This document shows, piece after piece, positions 17,498 to 26,140 of a stretch of DNA of 50,298 nucleotides. This DNA is from Butyrivibrio sp. Lineage in GTDB: Bacteria; Bacillota; Clostridia; Lachnospirales; Lachnospiraceae. How positions within the stretch are numbered: the stretch's first letter is position 1; each line of letters begins with the position of its first letter. The notes beneath the pieces were generated by a model. That model saw only the letters and a program-made list of their open reading frames with translations. It searched no databases and was not told the DNA's origin. The stretch spans positions 1-50,298 of the forward strand of contig JAFUYO010000030.1 in assembly GCA_017470505.1 (NCBI GenBank). The letters run 5' to 3'. The translations under genes and the position numbers were made by a program.

Positions 17498-18100
17498 TTA
17501 CTTCTCTTCCTTCTCTCTCGGGCGATTCTCAACGATTGAATCGATAAGGCCGTAGTCCAGAGCCTCCTGTGCGCTCATCCAGTTGTCGCGCTCTGTGTCG
17601 GCTGCAACCTGCTCATAGGGTTTGCCCGAATTCTCAGCCAGCATCCTGTTGAGTTTCTCCTTGGTCTTCAGGATATGCTTAGCCGCGATCTCAATCTCTG
17701 TCGCCTGCCCCTGTGTTCCGCCGAGAGGCTGGTGGATCATGATTTCTGCGTTGGGAAGTGCCATGCGCTTGCCCTTGGCGCCGCCTGCGAGCAGGAATGC
17801 ACCCATGCTGGCAGCCATGCCGATGCAGATGGTTGACACATCGCACTTGATGTAGTGCATCGTGTCATAGATAGCCATTCCGGATGTGATCTCTCCTCCG
17901 GGGCTGTTGATGTACATATGGATGTCCTTATTGGGATCCTCAGCCTCAAGGAAAAGAAGCTGTGCAACAACTACGCTTGCTGATGTGGAATTGACTTCCT
18001 CACCAAGGAATACGATTCTCTCTTTTAACAGCCTGGAATAAATATCGTAAGACCTCTCTCCGCGGCTGGTCTGTTCAATGACGTAAGGTATTAAACTCAT
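17498..18100 (-). CDS. clpP: ATP-dependent Clp protease proteolytic subunit ClpP
   Basis: The 200-residue serine protease has the full catalytic triad: Ser98 in GMAASMG, His123 in MIHQPLGG and Asp172 in RDNWMSA. It forms the tetradecameric chamber that works with ClpX and other Clp ATPases. I chose ATG 18100 because AAGGAG lies 8 bases upstream; the frame could start six codons earlier but without an SD. The gene lies between a strong terminator for tig and clpX, with its own promoter. Confidence 0.97.
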   Translation of the reverse strand: MSLIPYVIEQTSRGERSYDIYSRLLKERIVFLGEEVNSTSASVVVAQLLFLEAEDPNKDIHMYINSPGGEITSGMAIYDTMHYIKCDVSTICIGMAASMGAFLLAGGAKGKRMALPNAEIMIHQPLGGTQGQATEIEIAAKHILKTKEKLNRMLAENSGKPYEQVAADTERDNWMSAQEALDYGLIDSIVENRPREKEEK

Positions 18101-18137
18101 TTTTTCTGCTCCTTTCAATTATACAAAGCCAATCTAT

Positions 18138-18165
18138 ATTATATAGCTAAATTCGGTTTTGTAAA
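18138..18165 (-). promoter_or_regulatory. Promoter of clpP-clpX
   Basis: On the minus strand TTTACA and TATAAT are separated by 16 bases, about 40 bases before the clpP start. Confidence 0.55.
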
Positions 18166-18172
18166 ACATTTT

Positions 18173-18209
18173 TTAAAAAAACACGGCGAAGATACACTCT
18201 CCGCCGTGT
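18173..18209 (-). terminator. Terminator of tig
   Basis: A perfect 8-bp stem (ACACGGCG with CGCCGTGT) and 13-base loop is followed on the minus strand by seven T. Confidence 0.85.
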
Positions 18210-18243
18210 CAGATAATCCGATGTTATAACCGGAAAAAGCTCA

Positions 18244-19632
18244 TTACTCAGCCTCTTCCTCGGTCTTCTTTTTCCTTGTTGTCTTCTTGGGCTTCTCCTC
18301 GCCCTCAGCCTCGTCAGCCTTCTTCTTTTTGGTTGTCTTTTTGGCGGCCTTTCCTTCCTTGGCGTTCTCTACAAGGAAGTCTGCTGCCTTCTGAACTGCG
18401 AGGTCGCTCTTAAGCTGCTTCATCTCGCCATCGCCCATGAGGTCTTTGAGCTTATCAACCTCCATTTTGTACTGATCGGCCATTCTCTCGAGCTCGTCAT
18501 TAACATCCTGCTCGGATGCCTCGAGGTTCTCTGCTGCCGCAACCGCCTCGAGAACAAGTCTTGACTTGATCCTGTCAATAGCCTGGGGCTTGACCTGAGC
18601 GAGCATCTGGTCAACAGATGTGCCTGTGTACTGAAGGTACTGATCCAGGTTCATGCCCTGCATCTGAAGTCTCTGAGCGAACTCGTTGACCATCTGTCTC
18701 TGCTGGGTCTCGATCATGGGTTCAGGAAGCTCCATCTCGGAATCATCGATGACTGCCCTTACTACCTCATCCTCACGCTTTGCCTTGGCATCAGCCTCTT
18801 TCTTCTCTGTGAGTTTCTTCTTTATATCCTCTTTGTACTCTGCAACGGTATCAAAGCCTGCATCTGAAGCGAAATCATCGTTGAGCTCGGGAAGCTCTTT
18901 GGCCCTGATTGAATTGATCCTGCACTTAAAGGTTGCATCCTTGCCTGCGAGATCCTCTGCCTGATAATCCTCGGGGAATTTGACATTTACATCGCCTTCC
19001 TGACCGATCTCAAAGCCGATGAGCTGCTCCTCAAAACCGGGGATGAATGATCCCGAACCGATCGTGAGAGGGTAATCCGTGCCCTTTCCGCCCTGGAATG
19101 CAACTCCGTCAACAAAGCCTTCGAAATCGAGGTTAACTGTGTCGCCGTCCTGAACTGCTCTGTCTGTAACGTCGATCGATCTCGCGTTCATGTTTCTTTG
19201 CCTGTCGATCTCTGCGTCAACTTCATCATCTGTAACCTCGAGGTCGATCTTCTCTACCTCGACACCCTTATATTTGCCAAGCTTAACCGGAGGCTTAAGT
19301 GCAACTTCTGCTGTGAAGACAAAGTCCTGACCGGCCTCAATCTGCTCAACATCGATCCTGGGTGAAGATACAACGTCCTCTCCGCACTCCTGTGCAGCCT
19401 TGGGATACTCCTCCTCGATAAGATCGTTGGCTGCATCCTCATAGAATACTCCCTTGCCATACATCTGCTCGATCATCTTGCGGGGTGCCTTGCCCTTACG
19501 GAAACCGGGAATCTGGATCCTGCCCTTGTTCTTGTTATAAGCCTTCTGAATTGCCTTCTCAAGCTGATCTGCAGAAACTGTGATCGTGAGTTTGGCCATG
19601 CTGTTCTCAAGCTTCTCTACTGTTACGCTCAT
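18244..19632 (-). CDS. tig: Trigger factor (ribosome-associated chaperone)
   Basis: The 462-residue protein has the ribosome-binding signature GFRKGKAPRK near residue 45, a central FKBP-type peptidyl-prolyl isomerase domain (about 150-245) and the helical C-terminal chaperone domain. It ends in a Lys/Glu/Thr-rich tail of about 40 residues (KKTTKKKKADEAEGEEKPKK) longer than in E. coli. Trigger factor binds nascent chains at the ribosome exit. ATG 19632 is preceded by AAGGAGATATACGAA; the upstream in-frame extension overlaps the promoter and is not coding. It heads the conserved tig-clpP-clpX order. Confidence 0.95.
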   Translation of the reverse strand: MSVTVEKLENSMAKLTITVSADQLEKAIQKAYNKNKGRIQIPGFRKGKAPRKMIEQMYGKGVFYEDAANDLIEEEYPKAAQECGEDVVSSPRIDVEQIEAGQDFVFTAEVALKPPVKLGKYKGVEVEKIDLEVTDDEVDAEIDRQRNMNARSIDVTDRAVQDGDTVNLDFEGFVDGVAFQGGKGTDYPLTIGSGSFIPGFEEQLIGFEIGQEGDVNVKFPEDYQAEDLAGKDATFKCRINSIRAKELPELNDDFASDAGFDTVAEYKEDIKKKLTEKKEADAKAKREDEVVRAVIDDSEMELPEPMIETQQRQMVNEFAQRLQMQGMNLDQYLQYTGTSVDQMLAQVKPQAIDRIKSRLVLEAVAAAENLEASEQDVNDELERMADQYKMEVDKLKDLMGDGEMKQLKSDLAVQKAADFLVENAKEGKAAKKTTKKKKADEAEGEEKPKKTTRKKKTEEEAE

Positions 19633-19699
19633 TTCGTATATCTCCTTCTGAAAAAAAATCCTGTGCCATGTGCATATGTTAAGGCACAATCGCCATTGC

Positions 19700-19728
19700 A
19701 TTATATCATGTGATTTAGAAAATATCTA
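19700..19728 (-). promoter_or_regulatory. Promoter of tig
   Basis: On the minus strand TAGATA and TATAAT are separated by 17 bases, about 70 bases before the start codon. Confidence 0.5.
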
Positions 19729-19762
19729 CACATTTATTAAAAAAGGATGCCCGATGAGCGCT

Positions 19763-20671
19763 TTACTTTTTAGTCATTATCGTGATTGCCTTGTCCACGA
19801 CTTCTATCCTGCTCTCTTTCGTGGCTCCGCCAAATTCCCCGTCCAGCGTCCACTCAACTTCGGTATCTGCAAAAAAGCTTGCATATCTCACCTGTTTGAA
19901 GGTGATATAGGGATTTCCCGCCTCTCTTGTCGCAAGCGCCGAGAGTACCGCGTTGAACTCCGCAAGATTTTTGGGTGCTCTTATCAGCATCAGCTCCATC
20001 TTACCGTCGTCCTGGTGGATATCTGTGTCGCCAAAGAGGTTCATCCCTCCGACAGAAGCCGAGTTAGAGACTGACCCGAAGAGGTAGTCGCCCTCCTCCG
20101 AGATGCCGTCCGCCTCGATCCTCATGTGCGTGCTGTAGCCGATGTTCTGCGGAAGCTCCGCGATCGCGCTTATCACATAGGCCGCATATCCCATGACATT
20201 TTTGAGTTCCTGGTCCGTCGCGTAGCTCACCTTGGAAAAAGCTCCGAATGCAGCCACATAATTAAAGTATCTGTCGTTCATCTTCCCGACATCATAGCAA
20301 AAAGGATCTCCCGCGACGGCAGCATCGATGGCTCCCGCTCTCGATGCGGGGATTCCGAGTCCCTTTGCAAAGTCGTTGGTACTCCCCGCAGGAACATAGG
20401 AAAGGAGAGGTTTCTTTTCAAGCTTCATCATCGCGCTCATCACATGGTTGAGCGTTCCGTCTCCGCCGCTGCACAAAATGAGGTCCACCCTCGGTGCGTA
20501 ATGTTCAATCAGCCTCTCCGATGTGAGATTCGTTCCCGGAATGATTGGATAAGCAACCGGCTCGTACCCCTTCTGCGCCAGCTTTGAAATTATGTCAAAA
20601 GTATCGCTTCCTGCCTTGCCTGTACCAGCCGTCTTGTTGATCAGAACAAGCGCTCTTTTCTTTCTAGCCAT
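19763..20671 (-). CDS. Diacylglycerol/lipid kinase family protein
   Basis: The 302-residue protein belongs to the DgkB/YegS lipid kinase family. The nucleotide-binding motif GGDGT is at residues 69-73, PAGSTNDFAKGLG follows near residue 94, and the conserved LDGEF lies near 277. Such enzymes phosphorylate diacylglycerol or related lipids at the membrane and recycle lipid from lipoteichoic acid synthesis; exact substrate is unknown. The start has AAAGG 7-8 bases upstream. It is the last gene of a minus-strand group with the nuclease, thyA and folA, with a 45-bp palindromic repeat between it and folA. Confidence 0.88.
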   Translation of the reverse strand: MARKKRALVLINKTAGTGKAGSDTFDIISKLAQKGYEPVAYPIIPGTNLTSERLIEHYAPRVDLILCSGGDGTLNHVMSAMMKLEKKPLLSYVPAGSTNDFAKGLGIPASRAGAIDAAVAGDPFCYDVGKMNDRYFNYVAAFGAFSKVSYATDQELKNVMGYAAYVISAIAELPQNIGYSTHMRIEADGISEEGDYLFGSVSNSASVGGMNLFGDTDIHQDDGKMELMLIRAPKNLAEFNAVLSALATREAGNPYITFKQVRYASFFADTEVEWTLDGEFGGATKESRIEVVDKAITIMTKK

Positions 20672-20684
20672 TTTTAGAACCTTT

Positions 20685-20729
20685 CGGAACTATAGCGAAT
20701 TAACCAAGTCTTTTTGCTGCAGTTCCTTA
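20685..20729. repeat. Short palindromic repeat related to the element at 436-595
   Basis: The left end reads GGAACTATAGCGAATTAAC and the right end TTGCTGCAGTTCCTTA, matching the two ends of the element at 436-595 (GGAACTGTAGCGAAATAAC and TGCTACTGTTCCTTA). It fills almost the whole gap between folA and the lipid kinase gene, and its last three bases form the folA stop codon. Confidence 0.5.
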
Positions 20730-21221
20730 TGCCTTCCTCTCGTAGATCCTGTAAGTATATGTCAGGTCAAAATATACCTGCTCGTCGCTCTCATCTGTCA
20801 TCTCCCAGTCATCCATCTCGTCGAGATTGGGAAAATAAGCATCTGCTTCATACGCCCTGTCTATGAAGGTTACGATGCACCTGTTGCAGTCAGGAAGAAA
20901 CTCCCTGTATACGCTCGCACCTCCGATGATGAAGACGTCGTCCGGGTCAACTCCATCAACGAGCCTTAACGCCTCATCCCTGCTGTGGGCGATTTCTGCG
21001 TTTCTGACTTCAAAGTCAGGCCTTGTTGATAGTATGATATTGCGCCTCTTCGGAAGGACTATTTTTTGTGGGAAGGTCTCAAGGGTCTTCCGCCCGTAGA
21101 TGATGGTCCTGTCAAGGGTCCGCTTCCTGAAATTGTCCTTCTGGTCCGCGGGGATGCTCACAAGGAGCTGCCCCTTATTTCCAATGGCCCAATTGCTGTC
21201 TACCGCAACTATTGCCTGCAT
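20727..21221 (-). CDS. folA: Dihydrofolate reductase
   Basis: The 164-residue protein fits DHFR: N-terminal IVAVDSNWAIGNKGQLL, the active-site acid in IPADQKDNF (Asp26), YGRKTLETF and the NADPH-binding IIGGASVYREFL. It reduces dihydrofolate to tetrahydrofolate, needed to regenerate the dihydrofolate made by ThyA, whose gene lies 174 bases upstream. The start has GGAGG 5-6 bases upstream. Confidence 0.93.
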   Translation of the reverse strand: MQAIVAVDSNWAIGNKGQLLVSIPADQKDNFRKRTLDRTIIYGRKTLETFPQKIVLPKRRNIILSTRPDFEVRNAEIAHSRDEALRLVDGVDPDDVFIIGGASVYREFLPDCNRCIVTFIDRAYEADAYFPNLDEMDDWEMTDESDEQVYFDLTYTYRIYERKA

Positions 21222-21344
21222 ATGTGCCTCCTTCGGTACTTGGAGCGATGCGGATTGCTCCGCTTCGCTCTCGCAATCCTACGGACATTCGGATTCCGTG
21301 CTATTCGCACTACATCCTCATGTCCGTTCGGTCTGCAAGGTCAC

Positions 21345-21372
21345 GCAGTGCCCTGTGCATGCACGGCACTGC
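21345..21372. other. Stable hairpin between thyA and folA
   Basis: GCAGTGCC and GGCACTGC pair around an inner GTGCATGCAC palindrome. No T-run follows on either strand, so it is not a simple terminator; it may stabilise or process the mRNA between the two genes. Confidence 0.4.
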
Positions 21373-21395
21373 ATGACTTTGCATCCCTTTATCGC

Positions 21396-22247
21396 TCACA
21401 CCGCAATCGGAATATCTTTTATCTGGTCGCCTGCGACCTCGTATCCTTCAAGGGATACGTCGTTTCGCATAAACTCGTAGAAGTCCTTTACATCCGGGTT
21501 TAGTATGAACTTCGGTGCCGGCTTTGGCTCCCTCTTTATCAGCTCTTTGATGAGGGGGATGTGCCTGTCGTAGATGTGGGCATCCGCGATGACGTGTACA
21601 AGTTCGCCCACGTGCATGTCGCAGACCTGAGCCAGCATGTGAACGAGTACCGCGTACTGTACCACGTTCCAGTTGTTGGCTGCCAGAACATCCTGCGAGC
21701 GCTGGTTCAGAATCGCATTCAGTGTCAGCCTGTCATCGCCCTTCTTCTGCGTCACGTTGTAGGTCATGCTGTATGCACAGGGGTACAGATGCATCTCGGA
21801 CAGATCCGCAAACACGTAGGTGTTTGTCATGATGCGCCTTGAAAAAGGGTTATTTTTGAGGTCGTATATGACCCTGTCCATCTGGTCGAACTCGCCCTCC
21901 TTGTATATGCTCTTCTGTGCGATCTGATAGCCGTATGCCTTCCCGATGGAGCCGGTCTCATCCGCCCACTCATCCCAGATTGCGCTGTGGAGGTCATGGA
22001 TGTTGTTACTCTTTTTCTGGTAGATCCAGAGCATCTCATCCGTGGCGCTCTTAAGTGCAGTCTTCCTGAGAGTCATAATAGGGAACTCTTTGGAGAGGTC
22101 GTATCTGTTGACAACGCCGAACCTCTTTATCGTGTAGGCAGGTGTCCCGTCGCTCCAGTGGGGTCTTACCTTCTCCCCTTCCGTCGATGTGCCGTTCTCC
22201 AGGATATCCCTGCACATATTTATGAAAATCTCATCCGCTCTGCTCAT
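21396..22247 (-). CDS. thyA: Thymidylate synthase
   Basis: The 283-residue protein is a ThyA-type enzyme that methylates dUMP to dTMP with methylene-tetrahydrofolate. The catalytic Cys is in LYPCAYSMTYNV, where PC(H/A)xxxQF is usual, followed by LNQRSQDVLAANNWNVVQY, the phosphate and dUMP-binding region, and HIYDRHIPLI near the C-terminus. The active-site context is somewhat divergent from E. coli. ATG 22247 has AGGAG 5 bases upstream, and the gene starts 8 bases after the nuclease stop, so translation is probably coupled. Confidence 0.92.
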   Translation of the reverse strand: MSRADEIFINMCRDILENGTSTEGEKVRPHWSDGTPAYTIKRFGVVNRYDLSKEFPIMTLRKTALKSATDEMLWIYQKKSNNIHDLHSAIWDEWADETGSIGKAYGYQIAQKSIYKEGEFDQMDRVIYDLKNNPFSRRIMTNTYVFADLSEMHLYPCAYSMTYNVTQKKGDDRLTLNAILNQRSQDVLAANNWNVVQYAVLVHMLAQVCDMHVGELVHVIADAHIYDRHIPLIKELIKREPKPAPKFILNPDVKDFYEFMRNDVSLEGYEVAGDQIKDIPIAV

Positions 22248-22255
22248 TATATCTC

Positions 22256-23857
22256 CTATCTGCTCCACTTCTCGCACAGTGAATTTATCTGGTCCGCAAA
22301 CTTCGCCTTGTCCTTGTTGGTCATGCCCTCCGCTCTTGCAATAAGGCCCATGAGACGGGCGCCTGCTGCCTTGAGACGCGCATAGACATCGGATACAAGC
22401 GTGGATTCCTTCTTCCTGATCGGGATCGGAACGCCTTCCCTGATAAAGTTCCCCGAAATAATGTCGTACTCGGTACCGCTGTAGGGCGCATACGCATTAA
22501 ATCCGTGCTCCTCTGAGAGGCACTTTGTAAAAGAAGTACATACGCTGTCCTCGCCGTGTACGACAAAGACCTTTTTGGGCCTTACCTTAAAGCCCTCTAT
22601 CCACTCTATAAGTCCTTCCTTGTCAGCGTGCCCCGAAAGCCCTGTCAGCTGCGTTATCTCAGCCTTTACATCTATTGTCTCGCCAAAGAGCCTGACCTCA
22701 GTCGCGCCGTCCGCGATGGCTCTTCCTGTCGTTCCGACCGACTGGTATCCCACGAACAAAATGGTGCTCTCCGGCCTCCAGAGATTGTGTTTTAAGTGGT
22801 GACGGACGCGCCCTGCGTCGCACATTCCCGACGCCGATATGATGACCTTGGGCTCGGGGTCCTCATTTATCGCCCTCGACTCCTCGGTCGTTATCGCCAA
22901 ATTGAGGTTTGGAAAGGTTATCGGGTTGATGTGCTTTTTTATCAGCTCCATAGCCTCATCATCGTAGCAGTCAAACTGGTTCTTCTGGAAAATCTCCGTC
23001 GCCTCAACCGCAAGAGGTGAGTCGACAAACACAGGGAAATTCGGGTTTATATGTACCAGTCTCTCCTTTTTTATCTTCCTGATAAAATACAGTATCTCCT
23101 GCGTCCTTCCGACTGCAAAAGACGGGATGACCACATTTCCGCCCCTTGCAAAGGTGCGCTCTAATATCCTTGCAAGCTCCGCCACATAGTCGGGGCGATC
23201 CTTGGTGTGCAGCCTGTCGCCGTAGGTCGACTCCATAATAACGACGTCCGCAGAGTCCGTCATCTGCGGGTCTTTTATGAGCGGCTGATCCTTGTTTCCT
23301 ATATCGCCGGAAAAGACAAGCTTCTTCTCGACGTTCTTTTCCCTGAGCCAGACCTCTATGCTGGCAGAGCCAAGAAGATGCCCTATATCCGTAAACCTGA
23401 TCCTGACTCCCTCGCAGACTGTGACCTCATCGCCGTATCTGCAGGGGATGATGCTCTTAATGGTGTTCTCCGCATCGCGCATCGTGTAGGAGGGCTCGAT
23501 CTGGGCAATGTCCTTGTTTCTCTTCCCCTTGCGGTTCCTCCACTCCGCCTCCTGCATCTGGATATGCGCGCAGTCGCGGAGCATTATGCTGCACAGATCG
23601 GCTGTTGCCTCTGTGGCAAAGATTTTGCCCCGAAAGCCCTTCGCATAGAGAAGCGGCAGATTCCCCGAGTGATCGACATGCGCATGTGTGAGAAAGACAT
23701 AGTCAATCTCGGGAGCAGATACCGGCAGGGGCACGTTCTCAAAGTAGTCCTTGCCCTGTTCCATTCCGTAATCTACGAGTATCTTTTTGCCGGCAGCCTC
23801 GATGTAGTGGCAGCTCCCTGTAACCTCATGGTCAGCACCTATAAAGATCAGCTTCAT
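22256..23857 (-). CDS. MBL-fold, beta-CASP RNA-processing nuclease
   Basis: The 533-residue protein has the metallo-beta-lactamase motif HAHVDH (residues 58-63), the metal ligands in GHLLGSA and SGDIGN, and beta-CASP motifs: ESTYGDR, SGMCDAGRVRHHL and GLSGHAD. It resembles the CPSF73-like/YsxA-type ribonucleases of bacteria. Substrate cannot be told. ATG 23857 follows GGAGG by 9 bases. Genes thyA, folA and the lipid kinase follow in the same direction. A strongly palindromic block lies immediately upstream. Confidence 0.88.
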   Translation of the reverse strand: MKLIFIGADHEVTGSCHYIEAAGKKILVDYGMEQGKDYFENVPLPVSAPEIDYVFLTHAHVDHSGNLPLLYAKGFRGKIFATEATADLCSIMLRDCAHIQMQEAEWRNRKGKRNKDIAQIEPSYTMRDAENTIKSIIPCRYGDEVTVCEGVRIRFTDIGHLLGSASIEVWLREKNVEKKLVFSGDIGNKDQPLIKDPQMTDSADVVIMESTYGDRLHTKDRPDYVAELARILERTFARGGNVVIPSFAVGRTQEILYFIRKIKKERLVHINPNFPVFVDSPLAVEATEIFQKNQFDCYDDEAMELIKKHINPITFPNLNLAITTEESRAINEDPEPKVIISASGMCDAGRVRHHLKHNLWRPESTILFVGYQSVGTTGRAIADGATEVRLFGETIDVKAEITQLTGLSGHADKEGLIEWIEGFKVRPKKVFVVHGEDSVCTSFTKCLSEEHGFNAYAPYSGTEYDIISGNFIREGVPIPIRKKESTLVSDVYARLKAAGARLMGLIARAEGMTNKDKAKFADQINSLCEKWSR

Positions 23858-23872
23858 GTATGCGCCCTCCGA

Positions 23873-24022
23873 AATATACATTCTTGAATCAGAGATTCAA
23901 GAATGCTGCAAACAGGCCATAAAAGTCGGCTTCGCCGAAGGGCCTGTTTGCCTGTTGAATCATGTTCTCACGAAATCCGCAGTACATGCGGATTTCTGAA
24001 ATATAATTCAAGAATATATACG
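23873..24022. repeat. 150-bp palindromic block with three hairpins and inverted ends
   Basis: Three perfect stems follow one another: 23881-23890 with 23894-23903 (10 bp), 23908-23918 with 23941-23951 (11 bp, with an inner TCGGC/GCCGA stem), and 23972-23980 with 23988-23996 (9 bp). The outer ends share ATTCTTGAAT in inverted orientation (about 23879 and 24007). It lies between divergent genes. It could be a small non-autonomous mobile element or a structured leader of the nuclease mRNA. Confidence 0.45.
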
Positions 24023-24142
24023 TTACTGAATAATCGTTATCAGTATATCATAACTTGCGCCATAATTAATATTGAAAAACGCATAGAAAAAACCTTTAGT
24101 CTTTGGTAAAATGTATATATTCTTTTTTACATCAAGGAGATT

Positions 24143-25303
24143 ATGAAAATGTTCAGGAGATACAGTAAGAGTATTGTATTGTCAATCGTCTGTGCCTCGT
24201 CCCTTTTTGCGATGACGGCCTGCGGCAGCTCATCAGATGAAACAGAAGCGGTGGGCGTCGAGATTGAGAATGTGACAGAACCCGGCGCCGCTTCTGAGGA
24301 GCCGTCCGAGACTCAGGAAGCTGAGCCCGAGCCCGATGAGGACTACGTTCTTCCCGAGGGCATGTACTACTCGGAGCTGACAGGTGAACCCATCAGCGAA
24401 GAGATCAAGGACCAGAGGCCCATCGCGGTAATGGTCGACAACGAGTCAATCGCACTTCCGCACTACGGCACGTCTGAAGCGGACGTCGTGTACGAGCTTA
24501 TGAACAGCACCAAGAACGACAGGATCACGAGACTTATGTGCGTGGTCAAGGACTGGGGCAAGATCGAGCAGATGGGCTCCATCAGGAGCACACGTCCCAC
24601 CAACATCATGCTGGCTGCTGAGTGGAACGCGGTCCTGTGCCACGACGGCGGCCCCTACTACAACGACCAGTACTTCTCACAGCCCTGGTCAGCGCACTTC
24701 TCGGGAACCTTCTCCCGCATCAACAACGGCAAGGCAAGCGAGTTTACTGAGTACATCGTAAGCGGCGACCTCGACAGCAACTTCTCGAGCTACTCGGGAA
24801 CAGCCGGGTACGAGACAACTTACAACGAATACGCCAACGAGGGGAGCCACTTCAACTTCGTTCCCTACGGCGAGGAGATAGACCTCTCCGAGAAGTATTC
24901 AAGGTCCTACACGGCAAACGCGATATCCCTCCCCTTCACTCATAATGGCTCACGCCTTGTCTACAACGACGAGACAGATGAATATGAGTATTACGAGTAC
25001 GGCGACAGACACGAGGATGCCGAGGACGACGAGCCGCTCAGCTTCAAAAATGTCCTTCTTCAGAAGTGCTCCTTCTCACAGCTCGATGACAACGGCTACC
25101 TCATCTACAACTGCATCGGCGCAGGTGAGTACGCCTGGTACATAACAGACGGCGTCGCCAAGGACGTGACCTGGGCCAAGACAAGCGAGACCGACGTCAC
25201 AAGGTTCTACGACGAGAACGGCGATGAACTTCAGATCAACACCGGCAAGACATATATAGGTCTCATTCCCGCAGACACCTGGGACAAAGTAATCTTTGAA
25301 TGA
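24143..25303 (+). CDS. DUF3048 (YerB-like) lipoprotein
   Basis: The product of 386 residues has a lipoprotein signal peptide ending MTAC-GSS, an acidic Glu/Pro-rich linker (residues 35-75), then the DUF3048 domain: RPIAVMVDN, ADVVYELMNSTKNDRITRLM, GSIRSTRP and the C-terminal half with DVTRFYDENG. YerB of Bacillus is the family type; the function is unknown. ATG 24143 is only 3-4 bases after AAGGAG; the second ATG at 24149 is better spaced, giving 384 residues. It precedes the TraX gene by 12 bases. Confidence 0.88.
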   Translation: MKMFRRYSKSIVLSIVCASSLFAMTACGSSSDETEAVGVEIENVTEPGAASEEPSETQEAEPEPDEDYVLPEGMYYSELTGEPISEEIKDQRPIAVMVDNESIALPHYGTSEADVVYELMNSTKNDRITRLMCVVKDWGKIEQMGSIRSTRPTNIMLAAEWNAVLCHDGGPYYNDQYFSQPWSAHFSGTFSRINNGKASEFTEYIVSGDLDSNFSSYSGTAGYETTYNEYANEGSHFNFVPYGEEIDLSEKYSRSYTANAISLPFTHNGSRLVYNDETDEYEYYEYGDRHEDAEDDEPLSFKNVLLQKCSFSQLDDNGYLIYNCIGAGEYAWYITDGVAKDVTWAKTSETDVTRFYDENGDELQINTGKTYIGLIPADTWDKVIFE

Positions 25304-25315
25304 TCGGGAGCACAT

Positions 25316-26140
25316 ATGCAGACACCTTTGGAGCGTTACAGGAAAATAAACGGAAACACCTTAAAGGTCATCGCCTGCGTTTTCATGTTCATAGATCACT
25401 TAACCGCCGGCATCATCCTGCCGGTCACAAGGGCAGGGCTCTACAAGGGCTATATTACCTTTGACAACTTAAAGCTCATATATCAGATCCTCCGCGGAGT
25501 CGGAAGGCAGGCCTTTCCCATCTTCTGTTTTCTTCTGGTAGAGGGCTTCATCCATACAAAAAGCAGGCTGAGATACGCTCTTAGCCTGTTAATTTTTGGC
25601 ATCATATCGGAGCCCTTTTTTGACCTGACCTTCTACGGGAGGAACGAGTCATTCAGCCTCGATATCATCTCGGCCCTGAAAGCCAACGCCGAGTATCTCC
25701 CGAAGCACTGCAACGTCTATTTCACGCTCTTTTTAGGGCTCCTTGTCATGTGGGGGCTCGAAGGGGCCTTCTCCCTATCCAAAAAGTTTGATATCCCAGT
25801 TTTTGTTTCGGCAATCCCCGCCGCCGCATCAGTTATTCCGGGTGTCCTTGTCGCAAACGCACTTCACACCGACTACCACGGGTGGGGCATCGCACTTATA
25901 GCAGTCCTCTACATCCTCCGGAGCATAGAGCCCGCCAATATACTTGGAGGGTACCTTTCAATCTGCAGCTACAGCACCGAGTATCTATCTTTACCCGGCT
26001 TCATACTGCTTCTTTTTTACAACAAAAAAAGAGGCAGAAAGCTCGGAAGACTCAAATACCTCTTCTACGCTTTCTACCCCGTTCATATCATGGCAATCTA
26101 CATTGCAAGATGCTTATTTTTTCCAGGTCCCGGGCTTTAG
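25316..26140 (+). CDS. TraX family membrane protein
   Basis: The 274-residue protein has about seven to eight hydrophobic segments and the TraX features LKVIACVFMFIDH near residue 17, RGVGRQAFPIFCFLLVEGF, and the C-terminal FYPVHIMAIY. TraX of the F plasmid acetylates pilin; chromosomal homologues in Firmicutes are probably membrane acyltransferases of unknown substrate. The start has GGGAG 5 bases upstream. The last 27 bases overlap the 3' end of convergent trkH, with no terminator between. Confidence 0.85.
   Translation: MQTPLERYRKINGNTLKVIACVFMFIDHLTAGIILPVTRAGLYKGYITFDNLKLIYQILRGVGRQAFPIFCFLLVEGFIHTKSRLRYALSLLIFGIISEPFFDLTFYGRNESFSLDIISALKANAEYLPKHCNVYFTLFLGLLVMWGLEGAFSLSKKFDIPVFVSAIPAAASVIPGVLVANALHTDYHGWGIALIAVLYILRSIEPANILGGYLSICSYSTEYLSLPGFILLLFYNKKRGRKLGRLKYLFYAFYPVHIMAIYIARCLFFPGPGL

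Noticed and set aside
19633-19701. 23-codon N-terminal extension of tig
   Set aside because: It covers the promoter -10 box, and the shorter start has AAGGAGATATACGAA.
21345-21372. Rho-independent terminator between thyA and folA
   Set aside because: The stem is strong but no T-run follows on either strand.
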